The position numbers and the translations under genes are program-made. The notes below the pieces were generated by a model, which saw only the letters and a list, made by a program, of their open reading frames with translations, had not been told where the DNA came from and made no database searches. From Siderastrea siderea (taxonomy: Eukaryota > Cnidaria > Anthozoa > Scleractinia > Rhizangiidae), in NCBI GenBank assembly GCA_964030785.1, contig OZ034979.1, positions 36,079,984 through 36,143,983 of the forward strand: a stretch of 64,000 nt of DNA, written 5' to 3'. Shown here one piece after another: positions 12,849-24,900 of this stretch (position 1 is the first letter of the stretch; every line of letters begins with the position of its first letter).

Positions 12849-13558
12849 TAATCTCGTTCCCAGATCTCGCGGGAGGGCGAAGCCGAAGGCGAGATCTGGT
12901 CAAATCCGATTTGTACCACGTGATTGCCTGTCAGGAATGTGGTAGGCAAGTCAATAGCGCATGCCCGGGACAATTCTAAGAAAATGGCAATCAAATGAAT
13001 AACCAATGCTTAACCAAATGGATAACGAATGCTTAACCAATCTCGTCTTTCCTGGAATGATATCTAGCAAAGTATTTTACTAAAGAATAAAGCAGAAGGC
13101 AATCATCAAAGCTCAGTTCGGGTAAATAATATTTTATTTGATTAGTGTTCATTCGGCGGCTACATGCAATGACTTGACATGTCTAGGTTTTATGCAAATT
13201 TGATCGGGTCACGTAAATATTCTTACGGCGGATTCTTAAGGCGGAACATCGTTATTCGTTAGAAATAGCTTTATAATGCTATGAAGAACTGAGAAGAAAT
13301 CTTCTTGACTTTTGAGGCCGACTGTAAACAACGAAATGTCCCAAGAATGCATATATTATGATTGCGTGCACAATGTTAATTTGCAAAAAAACAGACATTG
13401 AATTCCCTTGAGGCCCTGAGAAGCCTCGCAACGCACGTTCAAATTTTAGCGCTGTGACAGCCATGTTTTGAAACAGCCAATCAAAAAAATCGAATTTTCT
13501 TACTTGACCAGATCTCGCCTTCGGCTTCGCCCACCCGCGAGATCTGGGAACGAGATTA
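12849..13558. mobile_element. MULE-like MITE with 9-bp target duplication
   Basis: Termini are TAATCTCGTTCCCAGATCTC and the complement (GAGATCTGGGAACGAGATTA), about 56 bp nearly perfect including a GCGAAGCCGAAGGCGAGATC segment. GCAAACTTG flanks both ends (12840-12848 and 13559-13567). 710 bp, no transposase. A 9-bp duplication with long inverted ends fits Mutator-like elements. Confidence 0.85.
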
Positions 13559-14347
13559 GCAAACTTGTTGTACGCGACAGATTTGCTTTTTTATTACAAA
13601 ATTCTTTTGTCATTTCTCCTAGCTCAGAAAATGCGCAGAAAGACAAGGCAGCAATTATCAAAACTCTATGTTACTGATATTTATCCGGAGTTGAAAGTAA
13701 CGCTCAAATTAAGCAGGTGCAAGTAACGATTTCATAGAGTTCACAAGTCTTGTTTAAGCTGACGCAGGACGTATGACCACGCGTGCAAGAGGTAAGTGAC
13801 GACGCGTATGACGAATTTTGCGCATGCACGACAGGAAATGGGAGGGTTTTGCGCAGAGGTTACTTATTCGCCCGCCGGACCATAGGGCGACCAAGAAACC
13901 TCTGCTTGCAGGGTAACTTAGTCTCCCCGCGGCCTCTAAACAATCAGGCTCGTTTGTTTTGGGGTTCATATCAGATATAAAGGGAACGTTATTTGGGTGG
14001 GGGGGCGGGGGTCATTTAACCACAGGCAGACAATCCGTATTGTTTCCGCAAAAGTAGAAAAAAGAGATTTTTCAGCGAACTTGAAAATTCGCGGCGGCTT
14101 TTGAGTACGTTAGAACCAAGCGAGAGCACACATACGATGTAAGGTAAGTGAACTTTATTTATCTGGCTTACAGTAGATCCCAACTTGGGATAAAAAGATG
14201 CAATATTAGGTATTTTATGGAGCATTTCTCGCGATCACTTGAATCAAGCCGAGGTCAGCCGTTACAAATAACAGTAAATGTATGAGATCAAATAGAGTAT
14301 CGTGACGTCACCAGGCCTCAAACAGTCCGAATTGTCTGCCTGTGCCT

Positions 14348-14637
14348 CAACCTCGTCCCCAGGGCCTCCTCCTCGTTCAAAATGGAGGTCGGAGAAACCC
14401 CTGGTCAAGGCTGCCAAAGTGGCTCCAAAAGTTCGTTAGAATTTCGTCCCGCAAACACGATGAAATGTCTTCGTTTTGTTTGAATAATGGTTTCCGATTG
14501 CAGAAAACAAGCAGGGCCACCAGACGCTGGAAACAACCTCCGAAAACGCCATTACATCATGTGTCACGTGACAAAATACTCCAGGGGTTTCTCCGACCGC
14601 CATTTTGAACGAGGAGAAGGCCCTGGGGACGAGGTTG
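14348..14637. mobile_element. MULE-like MITE with 9-bp target duplication
   Basis: Termini are CAACCTCGTCCCCAGGGCC and its complement; the inverted ends extend about 55 bp with few mismatches (CGGAGAAACCCCTGG block). CCTGTGCCT flanks both ends (14339-14347 and 14638-14646). The left arm of the enclosing element shows the same site without the insertion, which confirms the event. Confidence 0.9.
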
Positions 14638-14742
14638 CCTGTGCCTCCATTCGTGTCGTTAAGATCCATATGGACTAATGGAGCCCTTGTCTGAAGGCTG
14701 AAACATTTGTCTTGAATGCCTAGGGGCCGTTCTTCACGATAT

Positions 14743-16380
14743 TACGGTTAAAGAACGATTTATTTCTCCAGGTAAAGCTACAGAGTTTTCCAGAGTTAAA
14801 TAGTCCGATCACAAAGGCGAACAAACAAAGATCTCAAGTTGCTATTGATTTCCAAAATTAATCTGTCAAATACCGTAGTAATCTGTCACTGGTGATACAC
14901 ATACATTTAATTCCTTACATACGGGAAGTGTAAATTGTCCATAACAGGTCACCGGAAACCACGAACTACTAAAAGGGGAGGGGAGGGTGAGAAACTTTCC
15001 GCCGCCTGTAAATTCTTCAGAATTTCTTGTTCAAACAATGATGAATGCCCGCCGGGAAGGGAAACCAGAAGTTGTTTGAGATAACGGGACTTCGAGTGAG
15101 CAAGGGGGCATCCAAGGCAAATACTTCACTTCTCCTAGGATCAATACATTTGCAGCACCCTTACGCCTTTAGCGAGAACACATGATATGCTCCTGGCGAG
15201 AAACAAAATGACTAAGCCTATTTTTGACCAAGGGCGGATCACTTTTTGCAACGTAGAAACGTAGAGAGGTTGGATCTCCCGGTTTGAAGTTGGGGATTTG
15301 ATTTTAATATTCTAGAAAAGTAGTCGCTTACGGGAGTTGCTAGCACAGGAAGGTTCGACTGTCAGGAACAACCAATGAACAACTCTCTGAAAGCCATATA
15401 CTGTAGGTCTCGAACAAAAATATCGCGGAAGGGAGGAGGGAGGTTGTGGAGGGAGATTATAAAGTCGCGTGAGGGGGGGGGGGGACATTTCCATATCGCT
15501 AGTTGATTATTGGCGAGTTGTTTGACACCTAGACAACTGCTTCCATGGCAAAGTATTCATTCATATCACATATAGTCAAAGAATAAAATATGAGCTTCAT
15601 ATGAGTTGCATCGTTTCACAACAGCTAAATTATACAGTTTGTATGAGAAATGAAACGGGCATATCGAAAGCACATTGCCTTGGTTTTGCACTCGTTAATC
15701 AAGATGAGTTAAATTTTCACTTATTCACTTATTTTCACTTTCGAGAACTACCGGAATTCAGTGCGTTTATTTTGTTTTATTTTATTTTTTTTACTGCACT
15801 CCAAGAAATGTGAAAACTTGATAAGATGATATTTTAAACTCAAGGTCACCCGGAAGCCATAAACGTCAAGCCACGTCTCCGTCTCTATCACCTTCTACAC
15901 GCAGGCACTGCGGCTTAGCAACGGAAATTGAACTTCTAGAACGTTCATTGTAAGGTACTTTTTAGTTTCTCCCACTGAATTTTATTTTTCAGCGAGACGT
16001 TTGAATTTTTTCTCTCTAACTCGAACTCCAACTCAATGGTTCGGGATTCCCGTGACATTATTATACATCACACACTATAAGCGGGCTGACACCCTTTTCG
16101 ATGCTCGTGTTATTGCTTATGAAATCTCCCTTTCAGTTAGATATTGACACCTGAATATATTGAAACATTAGAATTTGGCTTATAGGCTTGTAGAGGTAAA
16201 AGTGGGTCATTTTCTAGTTTGCTAAACTATCTGACTTTTCCTTTGATCAATTTCTGATGTTGTGGGGGTGGGGGGGGGGGGGGAGAAAGGTCACAAAACT
16301 AGATGGAATGGCAATGTTTTCACACATTTTGTCTTTATTCATTTATTTCCTCTTTCATTCATTCATTCGTTTATGGATCG
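14743..16380. other. No gene seen
   Basis: AT-rich spacer with a poly-G run near 15,471-15,483, a GT/G-rich run near 16,260, and a fragment of the GTAAGCGACC repeat family near 15,320. No exon or RNA gene was recognised. Confidence 0.5.
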
Positions 16381-16382
16381 AC

Positions 16383-17536
16383 GATACATATGATTAAAAA
16401 TTGAACTGTAACCAGGATAAGACATATTAAAAATATAAAAAGCGTTCTCTGGTTTAAAAAATTTAAGAGAAATATAAGCTTTCGGCTATTATACTATAGC
16501 CTTTAACGAATGTAAAAAGAAATGAAAGCGCATGATTGGAAATATATGCAAGGGAGGGTGTGAAAAGATTAAACACAAGAATACAATAGAAGTGTAAAAA
16601 AGCTAAAAATGGACAAAAACGGACGAAATAAGAATTACAATAAGATAGAGTATTGTCTTGGTAGCGGTTTAGAATTAACCAACGGTTATTTCCAACATTT
16701 TAAAAGAAGTCAGCCCCGACAACTCCTCCTCCGGAAGAATTAGTGTCCATGTTCTTCAAATGGGCCGATCCATCTGACACTTCCCTGGGTTTCGCATGTC
16801 TTCCCTATATCCGCGGATTGACTGAACCTCTCACCAGATTACTTCGTAAAAATTACATCCGTGTAGTAAGCAAACCAGCTAAAACCCTGCAACAAGAATT
16901 CCCTTCTCCTAAGTTTAGGCAGCCCCTGGATCTACAATGCAATGTTGTTTACAAAATCTCGTGTGCTGATTGCTGTTGGAGTTACGTAGGAGAAACGTAC
17001 GTTGGAGTTACGTAGGAGAAACGTACGTTGGAGTTACGTAGGAGAAACGTACGTTGGAGTTACGTAGGAGAAACTGGCAGATGTTTTAAAACCCGAAGAA
17101 AGGAACATCAACGAAATCTTAAAAATTATACTAGAGGCTCGAACATTGCCAACCATGCTTGGCAAAACAATCATTCAATTGATTTTGATGGCGCTACCGT
17201 GATAGACAAAGGCAATTACCGTATACGAAGAACACTAGAATCCTGGCATACTGCCAAAACTGTCGGCGCAGACAATAATTCTAAACCGCTACCAAGACAA
17301 TACTCTATCTTATTGTAATTCTTATTTCGTCCGTTTTTGTCCATTTTTAGCTTTTTTACACTTCTATTGTATTCTTGTGTTTAATCTTTTCACACCCTCC
17401 CTTGCATATATTTCCAATCATGCGCTTTCATTTCTTTTTACATTCGTTAAAGGCTATAGTATAATAGCCGAAAGCTTATATTTCTCTTAAATTTTTTAAA
17501 CCAGAGAACGCTTTTTATATTTTTGATACATATGAT
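16383..17536 (+). mobile_element. Penelope-like element, short copy with inverted terminal arms
   Basis: Arms at about 16,430-16,677 and 17,275-17,520 are nearly perfect inverted copies of one another and include the 3' end of the coding region (QYSILL then stop). GATACATATGAT flanks both sides (16383-16394 and 17525-17536), a likely 12-bp target duplication. About 35 bp lies between the left duplication and the left arm, reminiscent of the one-sided tail seen on Penelope copies. Each arm has a GGCTAT...ATAGCC hairpin followed by GAAA. Confidence 0.75.
16743..17318 (+). pseudogene. Penelope-type GIY-YIG endonuclease with internal tandem duplication
   Basis: Retains the C-terminal part of a Penelope polyprotein. 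VVYKISCADCCWSYVGETGR is the GIY-YIG-like core, followed by RCFKTRRKEHQRN and NHSIDFDGATVID. A 26-bp unit is present four times (about 16,974-17,083). Three extra copies (78 bp) leave the overall frame intact, but the shifted phase inside creates a TAG at 17013-17015, so the protein is cut. The RT domain expected upstream is missing; the copy is 5'-truncated. Confidence 0.85.
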
Positions 17537-17835
17537 GATTTATAAATAAAATACCCCATCTAATTGTCCTGGAAATTATATGTACAATTGTGTGAAATTC
17601 TAAAGCCAGGAAAAACTTTGTAAAACTTTTTCTTTGTCTTCTTTGAGAAGTGAAAAAGAATGTCTCTCCATATACAATAGTTCTATTTGATGCACATTTT
17701 CTAAGCTCATCACGCAGTTTTTCCTATATCCATTGAAGGTCTATGAAGTCTACGTTTTTTAGATACTCGATCAGCTCTTTCGAGATCTGTTGTATTTCGC
17801 GGTGATACAGGCATTTCTGTACCGGCCAAATCGAA

Positions 17836-18250
17836 ACTTCAACATCCCCCCAGGCATACCCCGGACATCTGACCGTGCATCGTGCCGGGGGAGGGGGAAT
17901 TTGAACCAGATTTATCTCTTGTTCTAGCGTAAAACCCCCGTGATTTTTTTCGGTTTTTGCAGGGTTTTACGGGTTTCCAAGATAGAATTTCGCCTTTGTT
18001 AGTGAGTAACTCTCTCAAAAGCGTCTTTAAAAGAAGTTTGAAGGTGTCATTACGGCATATCTCTCTCTGAGAAGCGTGAACAGTGTTTGATTGAAGACGA
18101 AATTTGTCTTTGAGGAGAGGTGTTTCAGTACTAATTGGCGGGACATTTGAACAGCTTTTTTGCCCCAAGGAGAGGGAATTTGAACAAGCCAATCTTCAAA
18201 AGTTCAAATGCCCGGGAGGTTGCCCGCAGGGGGGATGTTGAAGCTTCAAT
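17836..18250 (-). mobile_element. C/G-tipped MITE, copy 1
   Basis: Ends read AACTTCAACATCCCCCC and GGGGGGATGTTGAAGCTTCA. Inner blocks (GGGCATTTGAACTTTTGAAG, AGAGAGATATGCCGTAATG) are shared with the copy at 61,681-62,160 in the opposite orientation. No coding capacity. Confidence 0.75.
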
Positions 18251-18367
18251 TTGACTGGTACATTATAAAGGAAAAAATTTCTTCCTTCTAACGATTAAAG
18301 TAACTCTTGAAGTAGGGTTCAAGTAGGTAATGGTCACGACTTACATGTCACTCACAAACTCGGTAAT

Positions 18368-18655
18368 AGTGCAGTTTTTAGTTGAGTGTCGAAAGTAATG
18401 TTGTGTTTGCTTTGGTTTTTTGCTTTACTTTGCTCTCTGATTGGTTAAAAAATCTCGCGCCACTTTCTCAACCAATCAGACATAAAACCAAAACCAATCA
18501 TGAGTTGGTCGCAAGCGTTTTCCCGCGCTTTGCGCCGGTTACATGTGTTCGCTTCGAGTTCTGATTGGTTCATTGGGTAATTTGTGTTTGTTGTGATTGG
18601 ATGGGTAATTACTTTGGTTCTGGTTTTACGACACCCATTTGAAAAGAGCTCTATT
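18368..18655 (+). mobile_element. GAGTGG-ended MITE, copy A
   Basis: A 280-bp element starting with a decayed GTTGAGTGTCGAAAGTAAT and ending CGACACCCATTTGAAAAGAG. The interior has CCAATCAGA/TCTGATTGG inverted blocks. It lies in tandem with copy B, downstream of the NGLY1 stop codon. Confidence 0.8.
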
Positions 18656-18672
18656 AAAGCTATCTAATTGTT

Positions 18673-18955
18673 AGAGTGGTTTTCAATTGAGTGTCGCAAG
18701 TATTTCGTGTTCGCTTTGTTTTTGCTTTACTTTCCTTTCTGATTGGTTTAAAAACCTCGCCCCACTCTCTCAAACAATCAAAAGTAACACCAAAACAAAT
18801 TGCGATTTTGTCGCACACGTTTTCCCGCGCTTGGCGCCTGTTACATGTATTTCCTTCGAGCTCTGATTGGTTCATTGGATAATCTGGGTTTGTCGTGATT
18901 GGCTAGGGTGATAACCATGGCTTTGGTTTTATGACACTATTGAAAAGCACTCTAT
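18673..18955 (+). mobile_element. GAGTGG-ended MITE, copy B
   Basis: Starts AGAGTGGTTTTCAATTGAGT and ends ATTGAAAAGCACTCTAT, giving imperfect inverted ends. Same family as copies A, C and D. It lies within 30 bp of the NGLY1 stop codon and therefore in its 3' UTR if transcription runs through. Confidence 0.85.
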
Positions 18956-18981
18956 AACAACCGATAAATACGATAGAACTG

Positions 18982-21900
18982 TTAAGGGTCTCGAAGAGTG
19001 ACAGTGACGTCAAAGGTAAAATCATTTTCGCTGTCGATTGGCTGGGTGAACAGCTGTGCTTGTTGCCAGGCAACATCTCCTTTCCCGCCACTCAGAGTTG
19101 CAGTAAGTTTGAGGGACTTGGAGCCACTCAGAGCTGTAGTTGTTAGACACTCTTGTGCTGCAATACACAAAAGATCACGTAGTATGAGGTTTGAGAAACC
19201 AGTGTTTGGGACAATCGGTGTAACACTTTAATTAAAGGCAGGGTTTGTCACGTGATGGGCTCTTGCTCTTAAGAGTTCAAAAAGTGCAAATTAATGAGAT
19301 CAATTTCAACATGTGCAGGAAGACAAGTACACGAATAAAGAATTACTACAATAATACATACCATTGCTTAACGCCAGATTCTCCGTGTTTTCATCATCTC
19401 CTTCTAGTTTCCAGTCCACTTGCCCAGTTTCTGTTGTAGTGACTCTGGCTGTTATGGTGACACTGTCAATCACTAAACCAGAGGATGTGAAATCCATTTG
19501 CCATGCCACCCGGCCTGATGGACAGCCCTGTAGGCGTGCTAGGTAGGCCTGGTGGAAAAAATTCCGTAAATTTCAGGTTTAGCCTAGTAGTTTCGACACT
19601 TAAATAAAGTTAATGATGATGATGATGATGATGATGATGATAATGATGATGAGGATGATGATGCTGATGCTGATGACGATGACCATGATGATGATGATGA
19701 TGGGCATAAGGTTTACATAACTTCATAATCTTTTCTGGGGGGTGCGGGGCTAGCTTTGTCGGTCAACTTTGTCAGTTTCAAGCATAAAACACAGCCTTAA
19801 GTGCACTATTTGTCAAGTTAATTTAGATTAACTCTCAGTAAAGAAGTGAGATCATCCAGAAAAAATGAGTTTCCATCTGGGTGAGATGTGTATGTGTACA
19901 GGTGTGCATGTGTAAGGTGGGGGGGGGAGGTGTTAAAACCATGAAATGTTTTCGTTATTGGGGGAAGGGCTAATTAATCTAGGGAGGGACTCATTAGCAG
20001 GGGAAAGGGGGCTCATGAGGGATTGAAGGGATTTGTACTTTTAAGTCTTTTGTCTCAGTAGAGGAGTTTCTCCTGCACTGTTTACATTCACAGACTTAAT
20101 ACTGCAATGCAAGTTATGCAGTCCTTGTTTCACATACATTTCCTTTCTGAAAGGTCGTAAGATCATCTTCTTTAATTCCTTGTTGGAGAAGATAGAGCAT
20201 CACCTGCAGAGTAACAATAATAAACATTGCGTCAACAACATATAGACACGCCTGTGAGGGGATACTTCCTATAGTGGGTTTTATGGTGAGGCCTTGCCGA
20301 AAGGGGTGGCTTTTTACGGTTGTAGTATACTAGAGGGTATGGAAATTTGTGTTTAAGTGTGTTGAAGGGTTGCTGAAATACACAGAAGGTAAGTCTAAGT
20401 ACTAATAATGACTGCAAAATTTTATCAGAAATCACAACAGAAAAAAATCCGTTTACGAAAGCTTGGAGCCTTCAAGCGATCAAAAGACCACAATGATCAA
20501 CTGTTAACTTTTTGGCTTATTTTTGAGGCACAAAAGAGGTGCAATTTGGGGGATGAATGGATTGCATGACAAGCCCTGACAGCTGGAATACAAGATTGCC
20601 AATTTGAAATCATAAGGCTTATAGGTAACCCACGCTAAATTAAATAACATGGCCCTTTGTCAGACCTGTCCAAAAACTTTTATCCTGAGCTCAGTATCCT
20701 ACTGCATGTTGGTAACACAAAACTAGTGATTTACCCTGCCATTTTTCAAAGGAATTTAGTATTTTCCTTTGAGATTCCAAATATGTGTGCCAACTGCACA
20801 ATGTTGCCCCTGACAGACCTTTTCTACAAAGTGTTGGCTTTCAGCTACCCTCATCCACGTTGGTCTCACAAACCTGGCAATGTCATCTTTTAACTCACTA
20901 TTAAAGACAGCCAATTTTATTTGTCATTCTTTCTTAAATTACTGCTCTATCGAAGGTATTGTCCATTGGTCATCGGTCCGAGGGGGAGGGTACTCCCTAT
21001 TTGGGGGGGGCTCTGCCCAGAAGGGGTGCCTTTTTCATCTTGCAGGATACTAAAGGGTAGGGAAATTGTCATTTTAGTACAAGAAAGGGTCATTTGCTGC
21101 AAAGTGAAAGAGATGGCAGCTAAAGCAATGTACGTGAATTTTGGTAGAAATAACAATACGCAACAGTACACGCCAATTGCTTGGAGCCTTCAAGCAACTG
21201 AACCAGAATGGCTGAAAGAACAGGAAAAAATGTGGCAATCACAAGGAATTCCATTGTTTTGGTTTATCCTTGAGGTATAAGAAAGGGCTGCAAGTTTTGC
21301 TCAAGGTATATGAAAGAGGTGCCAAAAATTAGTATACTGTTAAAGGGTAAGGGTTTGAGCCTTGGGGCAGAACCTCCACATATAAAAATGTATTAAGCAC
21401 TTCACCCCTCGGTGCATCGGTCAATCTTGTTATGTGCCTAACTAATCACCATATAATGTCTTTTGCCTTATTCCTCTCTCTTAGATTAACGTATTTTGGG
21501 TAACCCATGGCATAACATCTTTGCACTTACTGTTGTCCAGTCGTGCTCATATTTCCTAAACACAGAGTTCACTTCAGCTGCTCCAGATTTCCAGCCTTCC
21601 AGGAATGCCTCCGTATTGGACCCTCGGAAGTATTTATCACTTGCACAACAATAACACACTCTGAATCTATGAAAAATGTATAGTTACAGACCTATTTAGT
21701 TTTATAGTTTGTTGTCTCGTATATAAGTGGGGGCGCAGTGGTGTAGTGGTTAGCCTGTTGGACTTCAGATCTGAGGTCAGTGATTCGTCGCCCAGTCCCT
21801 ACCATCATGTTGTTTCCTTAGAAAAGAAGCTTTACCCCACCAGGTGTACATGTATAAATGGGTACTGGCGTCATAATGCTGGGGGTGACCCTGTGATGGA

Positions 21901-24900
21901 CTAGCAGGAGGGAGTAGCAATACTCTCAGTTGCTTCATGCCACAGAAACTGAGTTTAGCTCCAGTCGTGAGGCCCTCCTCGGCTTATGTGCGACTTTTTG
22001 CCTCGTATAAGATCATTAGAAGCCTGTTACAATGCTTTTTTAAAAGTAAAATGCAGATGAAATATAAACGCATTACATTTTGGTGTTTATTTCTCCTTCA
22101 GTGGGCACAAAGGTGTATGGTTCATGCTGCAAGATTAAAAACAAAGTTTCCACATTAAGTTTGGATTAACTTTTAAAAGAGAGCGCATTTTCCAGGCTAT
22201 TCAAAATTGTTACAATGCTCAAGAGTTATGGAAAGTACTGCCTAGTTTAGCATGAAAGTATCCATTGTTTTTGAAAGCATTTGAAGTCAGGATAAGTGCT
22301 ACTACTATGCTTTGCCAATCAAACTGACATTGACTGACATAAACCTTGTAACGATTCTGTGAGACACAATGAATGCACAACAAACAAGCAATTCACAAGG
22401 CACAACTATGATGACATTGCAAGAACTATGATATAATATCATTTAGTCACAATGCAATGCAGGATGTCCTGACTGTACTCCTCCTCTGGCCTGGTTTCTT
22501 AGGGTACAATGGGGAAGTTAAAATATTTTATTTGGTAAATGATTACTGAGAACTGTTTAATTGGTAGGTAAATCAAAATACCGGTAGCAGACGTTTCGTT
22601 TTCACCTGGAGTGTGAGTTCTACAATATTTACCTGTGATAGGGGTCTTCCTGTCATGTGTCTCCATGCAGCAGTCCCCAACAGTTTTCCCTCATAAACTG
22701 AAAGGAATTCAGCTAATTCCCTAGCAAAACGTTCCTGCAGGACTTCACGCCGCTCTGGAGGTAGACTTCGCTGGGGCTGTACAAAACAAAACAACAAAAA
22801 GCAACTAAACTGGATCAAGAGAATATTGTCAAAACACACATTTACAAAGCCATTATAGTTCAACACAATGTGACTTCATCAGAGTCTGTAGGTGTTACTT
22901 AGGCTGTGATTTAAGCATAGAAGTACGTCACATCACATTACCCTTTGCACCCACGATGAAAAATGATCATGCTTGTGTCAACCATCAGCCCAAAACGTGG
23001 CAGCCGTCACTTACAAGAGGTTTCAACAATAGCAATTTGACTAGAACATTTTGGTATATAATTATTTAGAAAAGAGGTTGCTTACAGGAGATGGTCATTT
23101 AAGAAAGATTCTCTGACAGGGAAGTTTGACTGTGTGGTGCACAAATACAGAGAAATATCTATTAACTTATTAAAATAACAGTTTGATCACTAACCTGTTC
23201 ATTAAATGATTCTAATGTTCTTAGCAGCCATTCCTCACGAACTAATAACCTTCTCTGGATTACTTCATCATGCTTTACTGAATATCTCCATGTAACATCC
23301 ACAACCTAAAAACGGAAATTTAAACGGAAATCAACTCTGCAATGCAGGTAACAACCCTTTTTGACCATACTCAGGTGGGGAACGAAGCTGATGCGGTGGC
23401 AAGAGCAGTTGCATTTTTTAATTCAAATTGGCAAGCTATTCAAGGTAACTAAGGTTTGAGCTATTAGGATTCTGTACTTCAGACTAAAACGAAACTCAAT
23501 GCCTTTGAGGCAAAGTTAAACATGTGACAATTAATGCTGGCCAGTGGTCTCCGGCATGTAGCCAATTAATGGGTTAGTCTTAACAAATTTTGCAGGGAGT
23601 CCTGCCGCTTTACAGCTCCACTGTTGAGATCAGACCACTTTGCACTTATGAACAAGGGAGTTAGTTTCTAAAGAAACTGTAGTGCTGTCTCAGTGGGGAA
23701 GTCAAAAACAAAACTTTGGATTTATCAACTCAGCTGAAAAGGAATTAAATTGGCCAACGTAGAGAAATTGAAAGCTGCCATTTTTGAGTGTTAGTCCTTC
23801 ATTAGCCCTTAGCTTCACCATTTGCTCTGATGAAGGGCTAACACTAGAAACGTTAGCTTTCAATTTCACGGCGGCCACTTGTTTCACCTTGTAAAGAGAG
23901 GCCATGAGAGTGTTTGCTCCCAACCCTCCCCCCCCATTGATAAATATGTTGTGGTTTGGTAAAATAATATTTGTGACAGTGGCAAATGGTTACACTCATG
24001 GAGCTGTTAAGGACACTGTCTGCACACAACTTATAACTTTTATGTGGCTCCACTGACATTAAGTTCCCAACACTGCTTTCCCCAAACTCTCTAGTCTCTT
24101 ATAAATGGCTATAAAACTTAAAAATGAACACACCTCTTCTTTAGAGAATGCAATGATATAATTTAATTTCTTTCCCCACCATCGTTCATAGAGAAGGTTA
24201 TCATCACATTTTCCTCCATCACAGTGAATCCATCTTTGTTGAGAGTCAGAGTAAACTTCAACCCACACATGGTCAGTCCAGTCTGTGACATGGCGCACCT
24301 CAAACCCCATTGAACGCAAAATCAAGGCTTTGCAGTTTGCAAATTCACCACATCTGCCACAGCGGGTTTCTAGATAAAAAGATGAAACTTAAATAAACTA
24401 TCCTTTAAAAAAAAGTTTTCTTAAGGTTACTCTGGACCTTCACTGGTGTTCCCTGGGAAAAAATTCGTACACACGCCACTTTAAAGGAAAACACAGCAAA
24501 CTATATATCGTTGGAAAGGTTAACAAATGTAGATTCGGAAAAAAATATGAATTGCCGGTTTCTTTAATTCCGTGAAAGAAACTCGTAAACAACTGCGAAA
24601 ATGACCATGTGTCATTCAACTGAATTAATAGGGTATCAAATCCAAGTGCACTGGCAAAATAGCTGCACATTGTTAATCGCAAAGGATCAATCATCAAAAG
24701 AGTGTGAGCATTTTTTGATATTCTGACTGGTTATTTTTTAATTAATATGTCAAGTTCAAGCAGCAAAGAATACGCAATGAGCATTGCGTTGAAGATCACC
24801 ACAAGTGAAATATTATAAATTTCAAAAATTCCCTACACACTTTGGTTTCGCAACATCGAAGGAATGTTCAGGCCAAATTTCACAGAAATCTGCCGAATTT

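Larger units (their letters stand above)
10002..14742. mobile_element. Large inverted-repeat element with nested insertions
   Basis: The ends are mirror images: ATATCGTGAAGAACGGCCCC at 10002 and its complement ending at 14742. The match continues inward for several hundred bp: TGGTGACGTCACGATACTC, the AGATAAATAAAGTTCACTTA block and others. The left arm (10002 to about 12,700) is split by a roughly 2-kb element; the right arm (about 13,840-14,742) is split by a 290-bp element. The centre holds a third, 710-bp element. No transposase ORF was seen. The outer target duplication was not resolved. Confidence 0.8.

Noticed and set aside
23826..23865. CTGATGAAGGGCTAACACTAGAAACG as a hammerhead ribozyme
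   Set aside because: The CUGAUGA and GAAAC elements are present, but the pairing GCTAAC/GTTAGC encloses GAAAC instead of lying between the two core parts, so stem II is missing.
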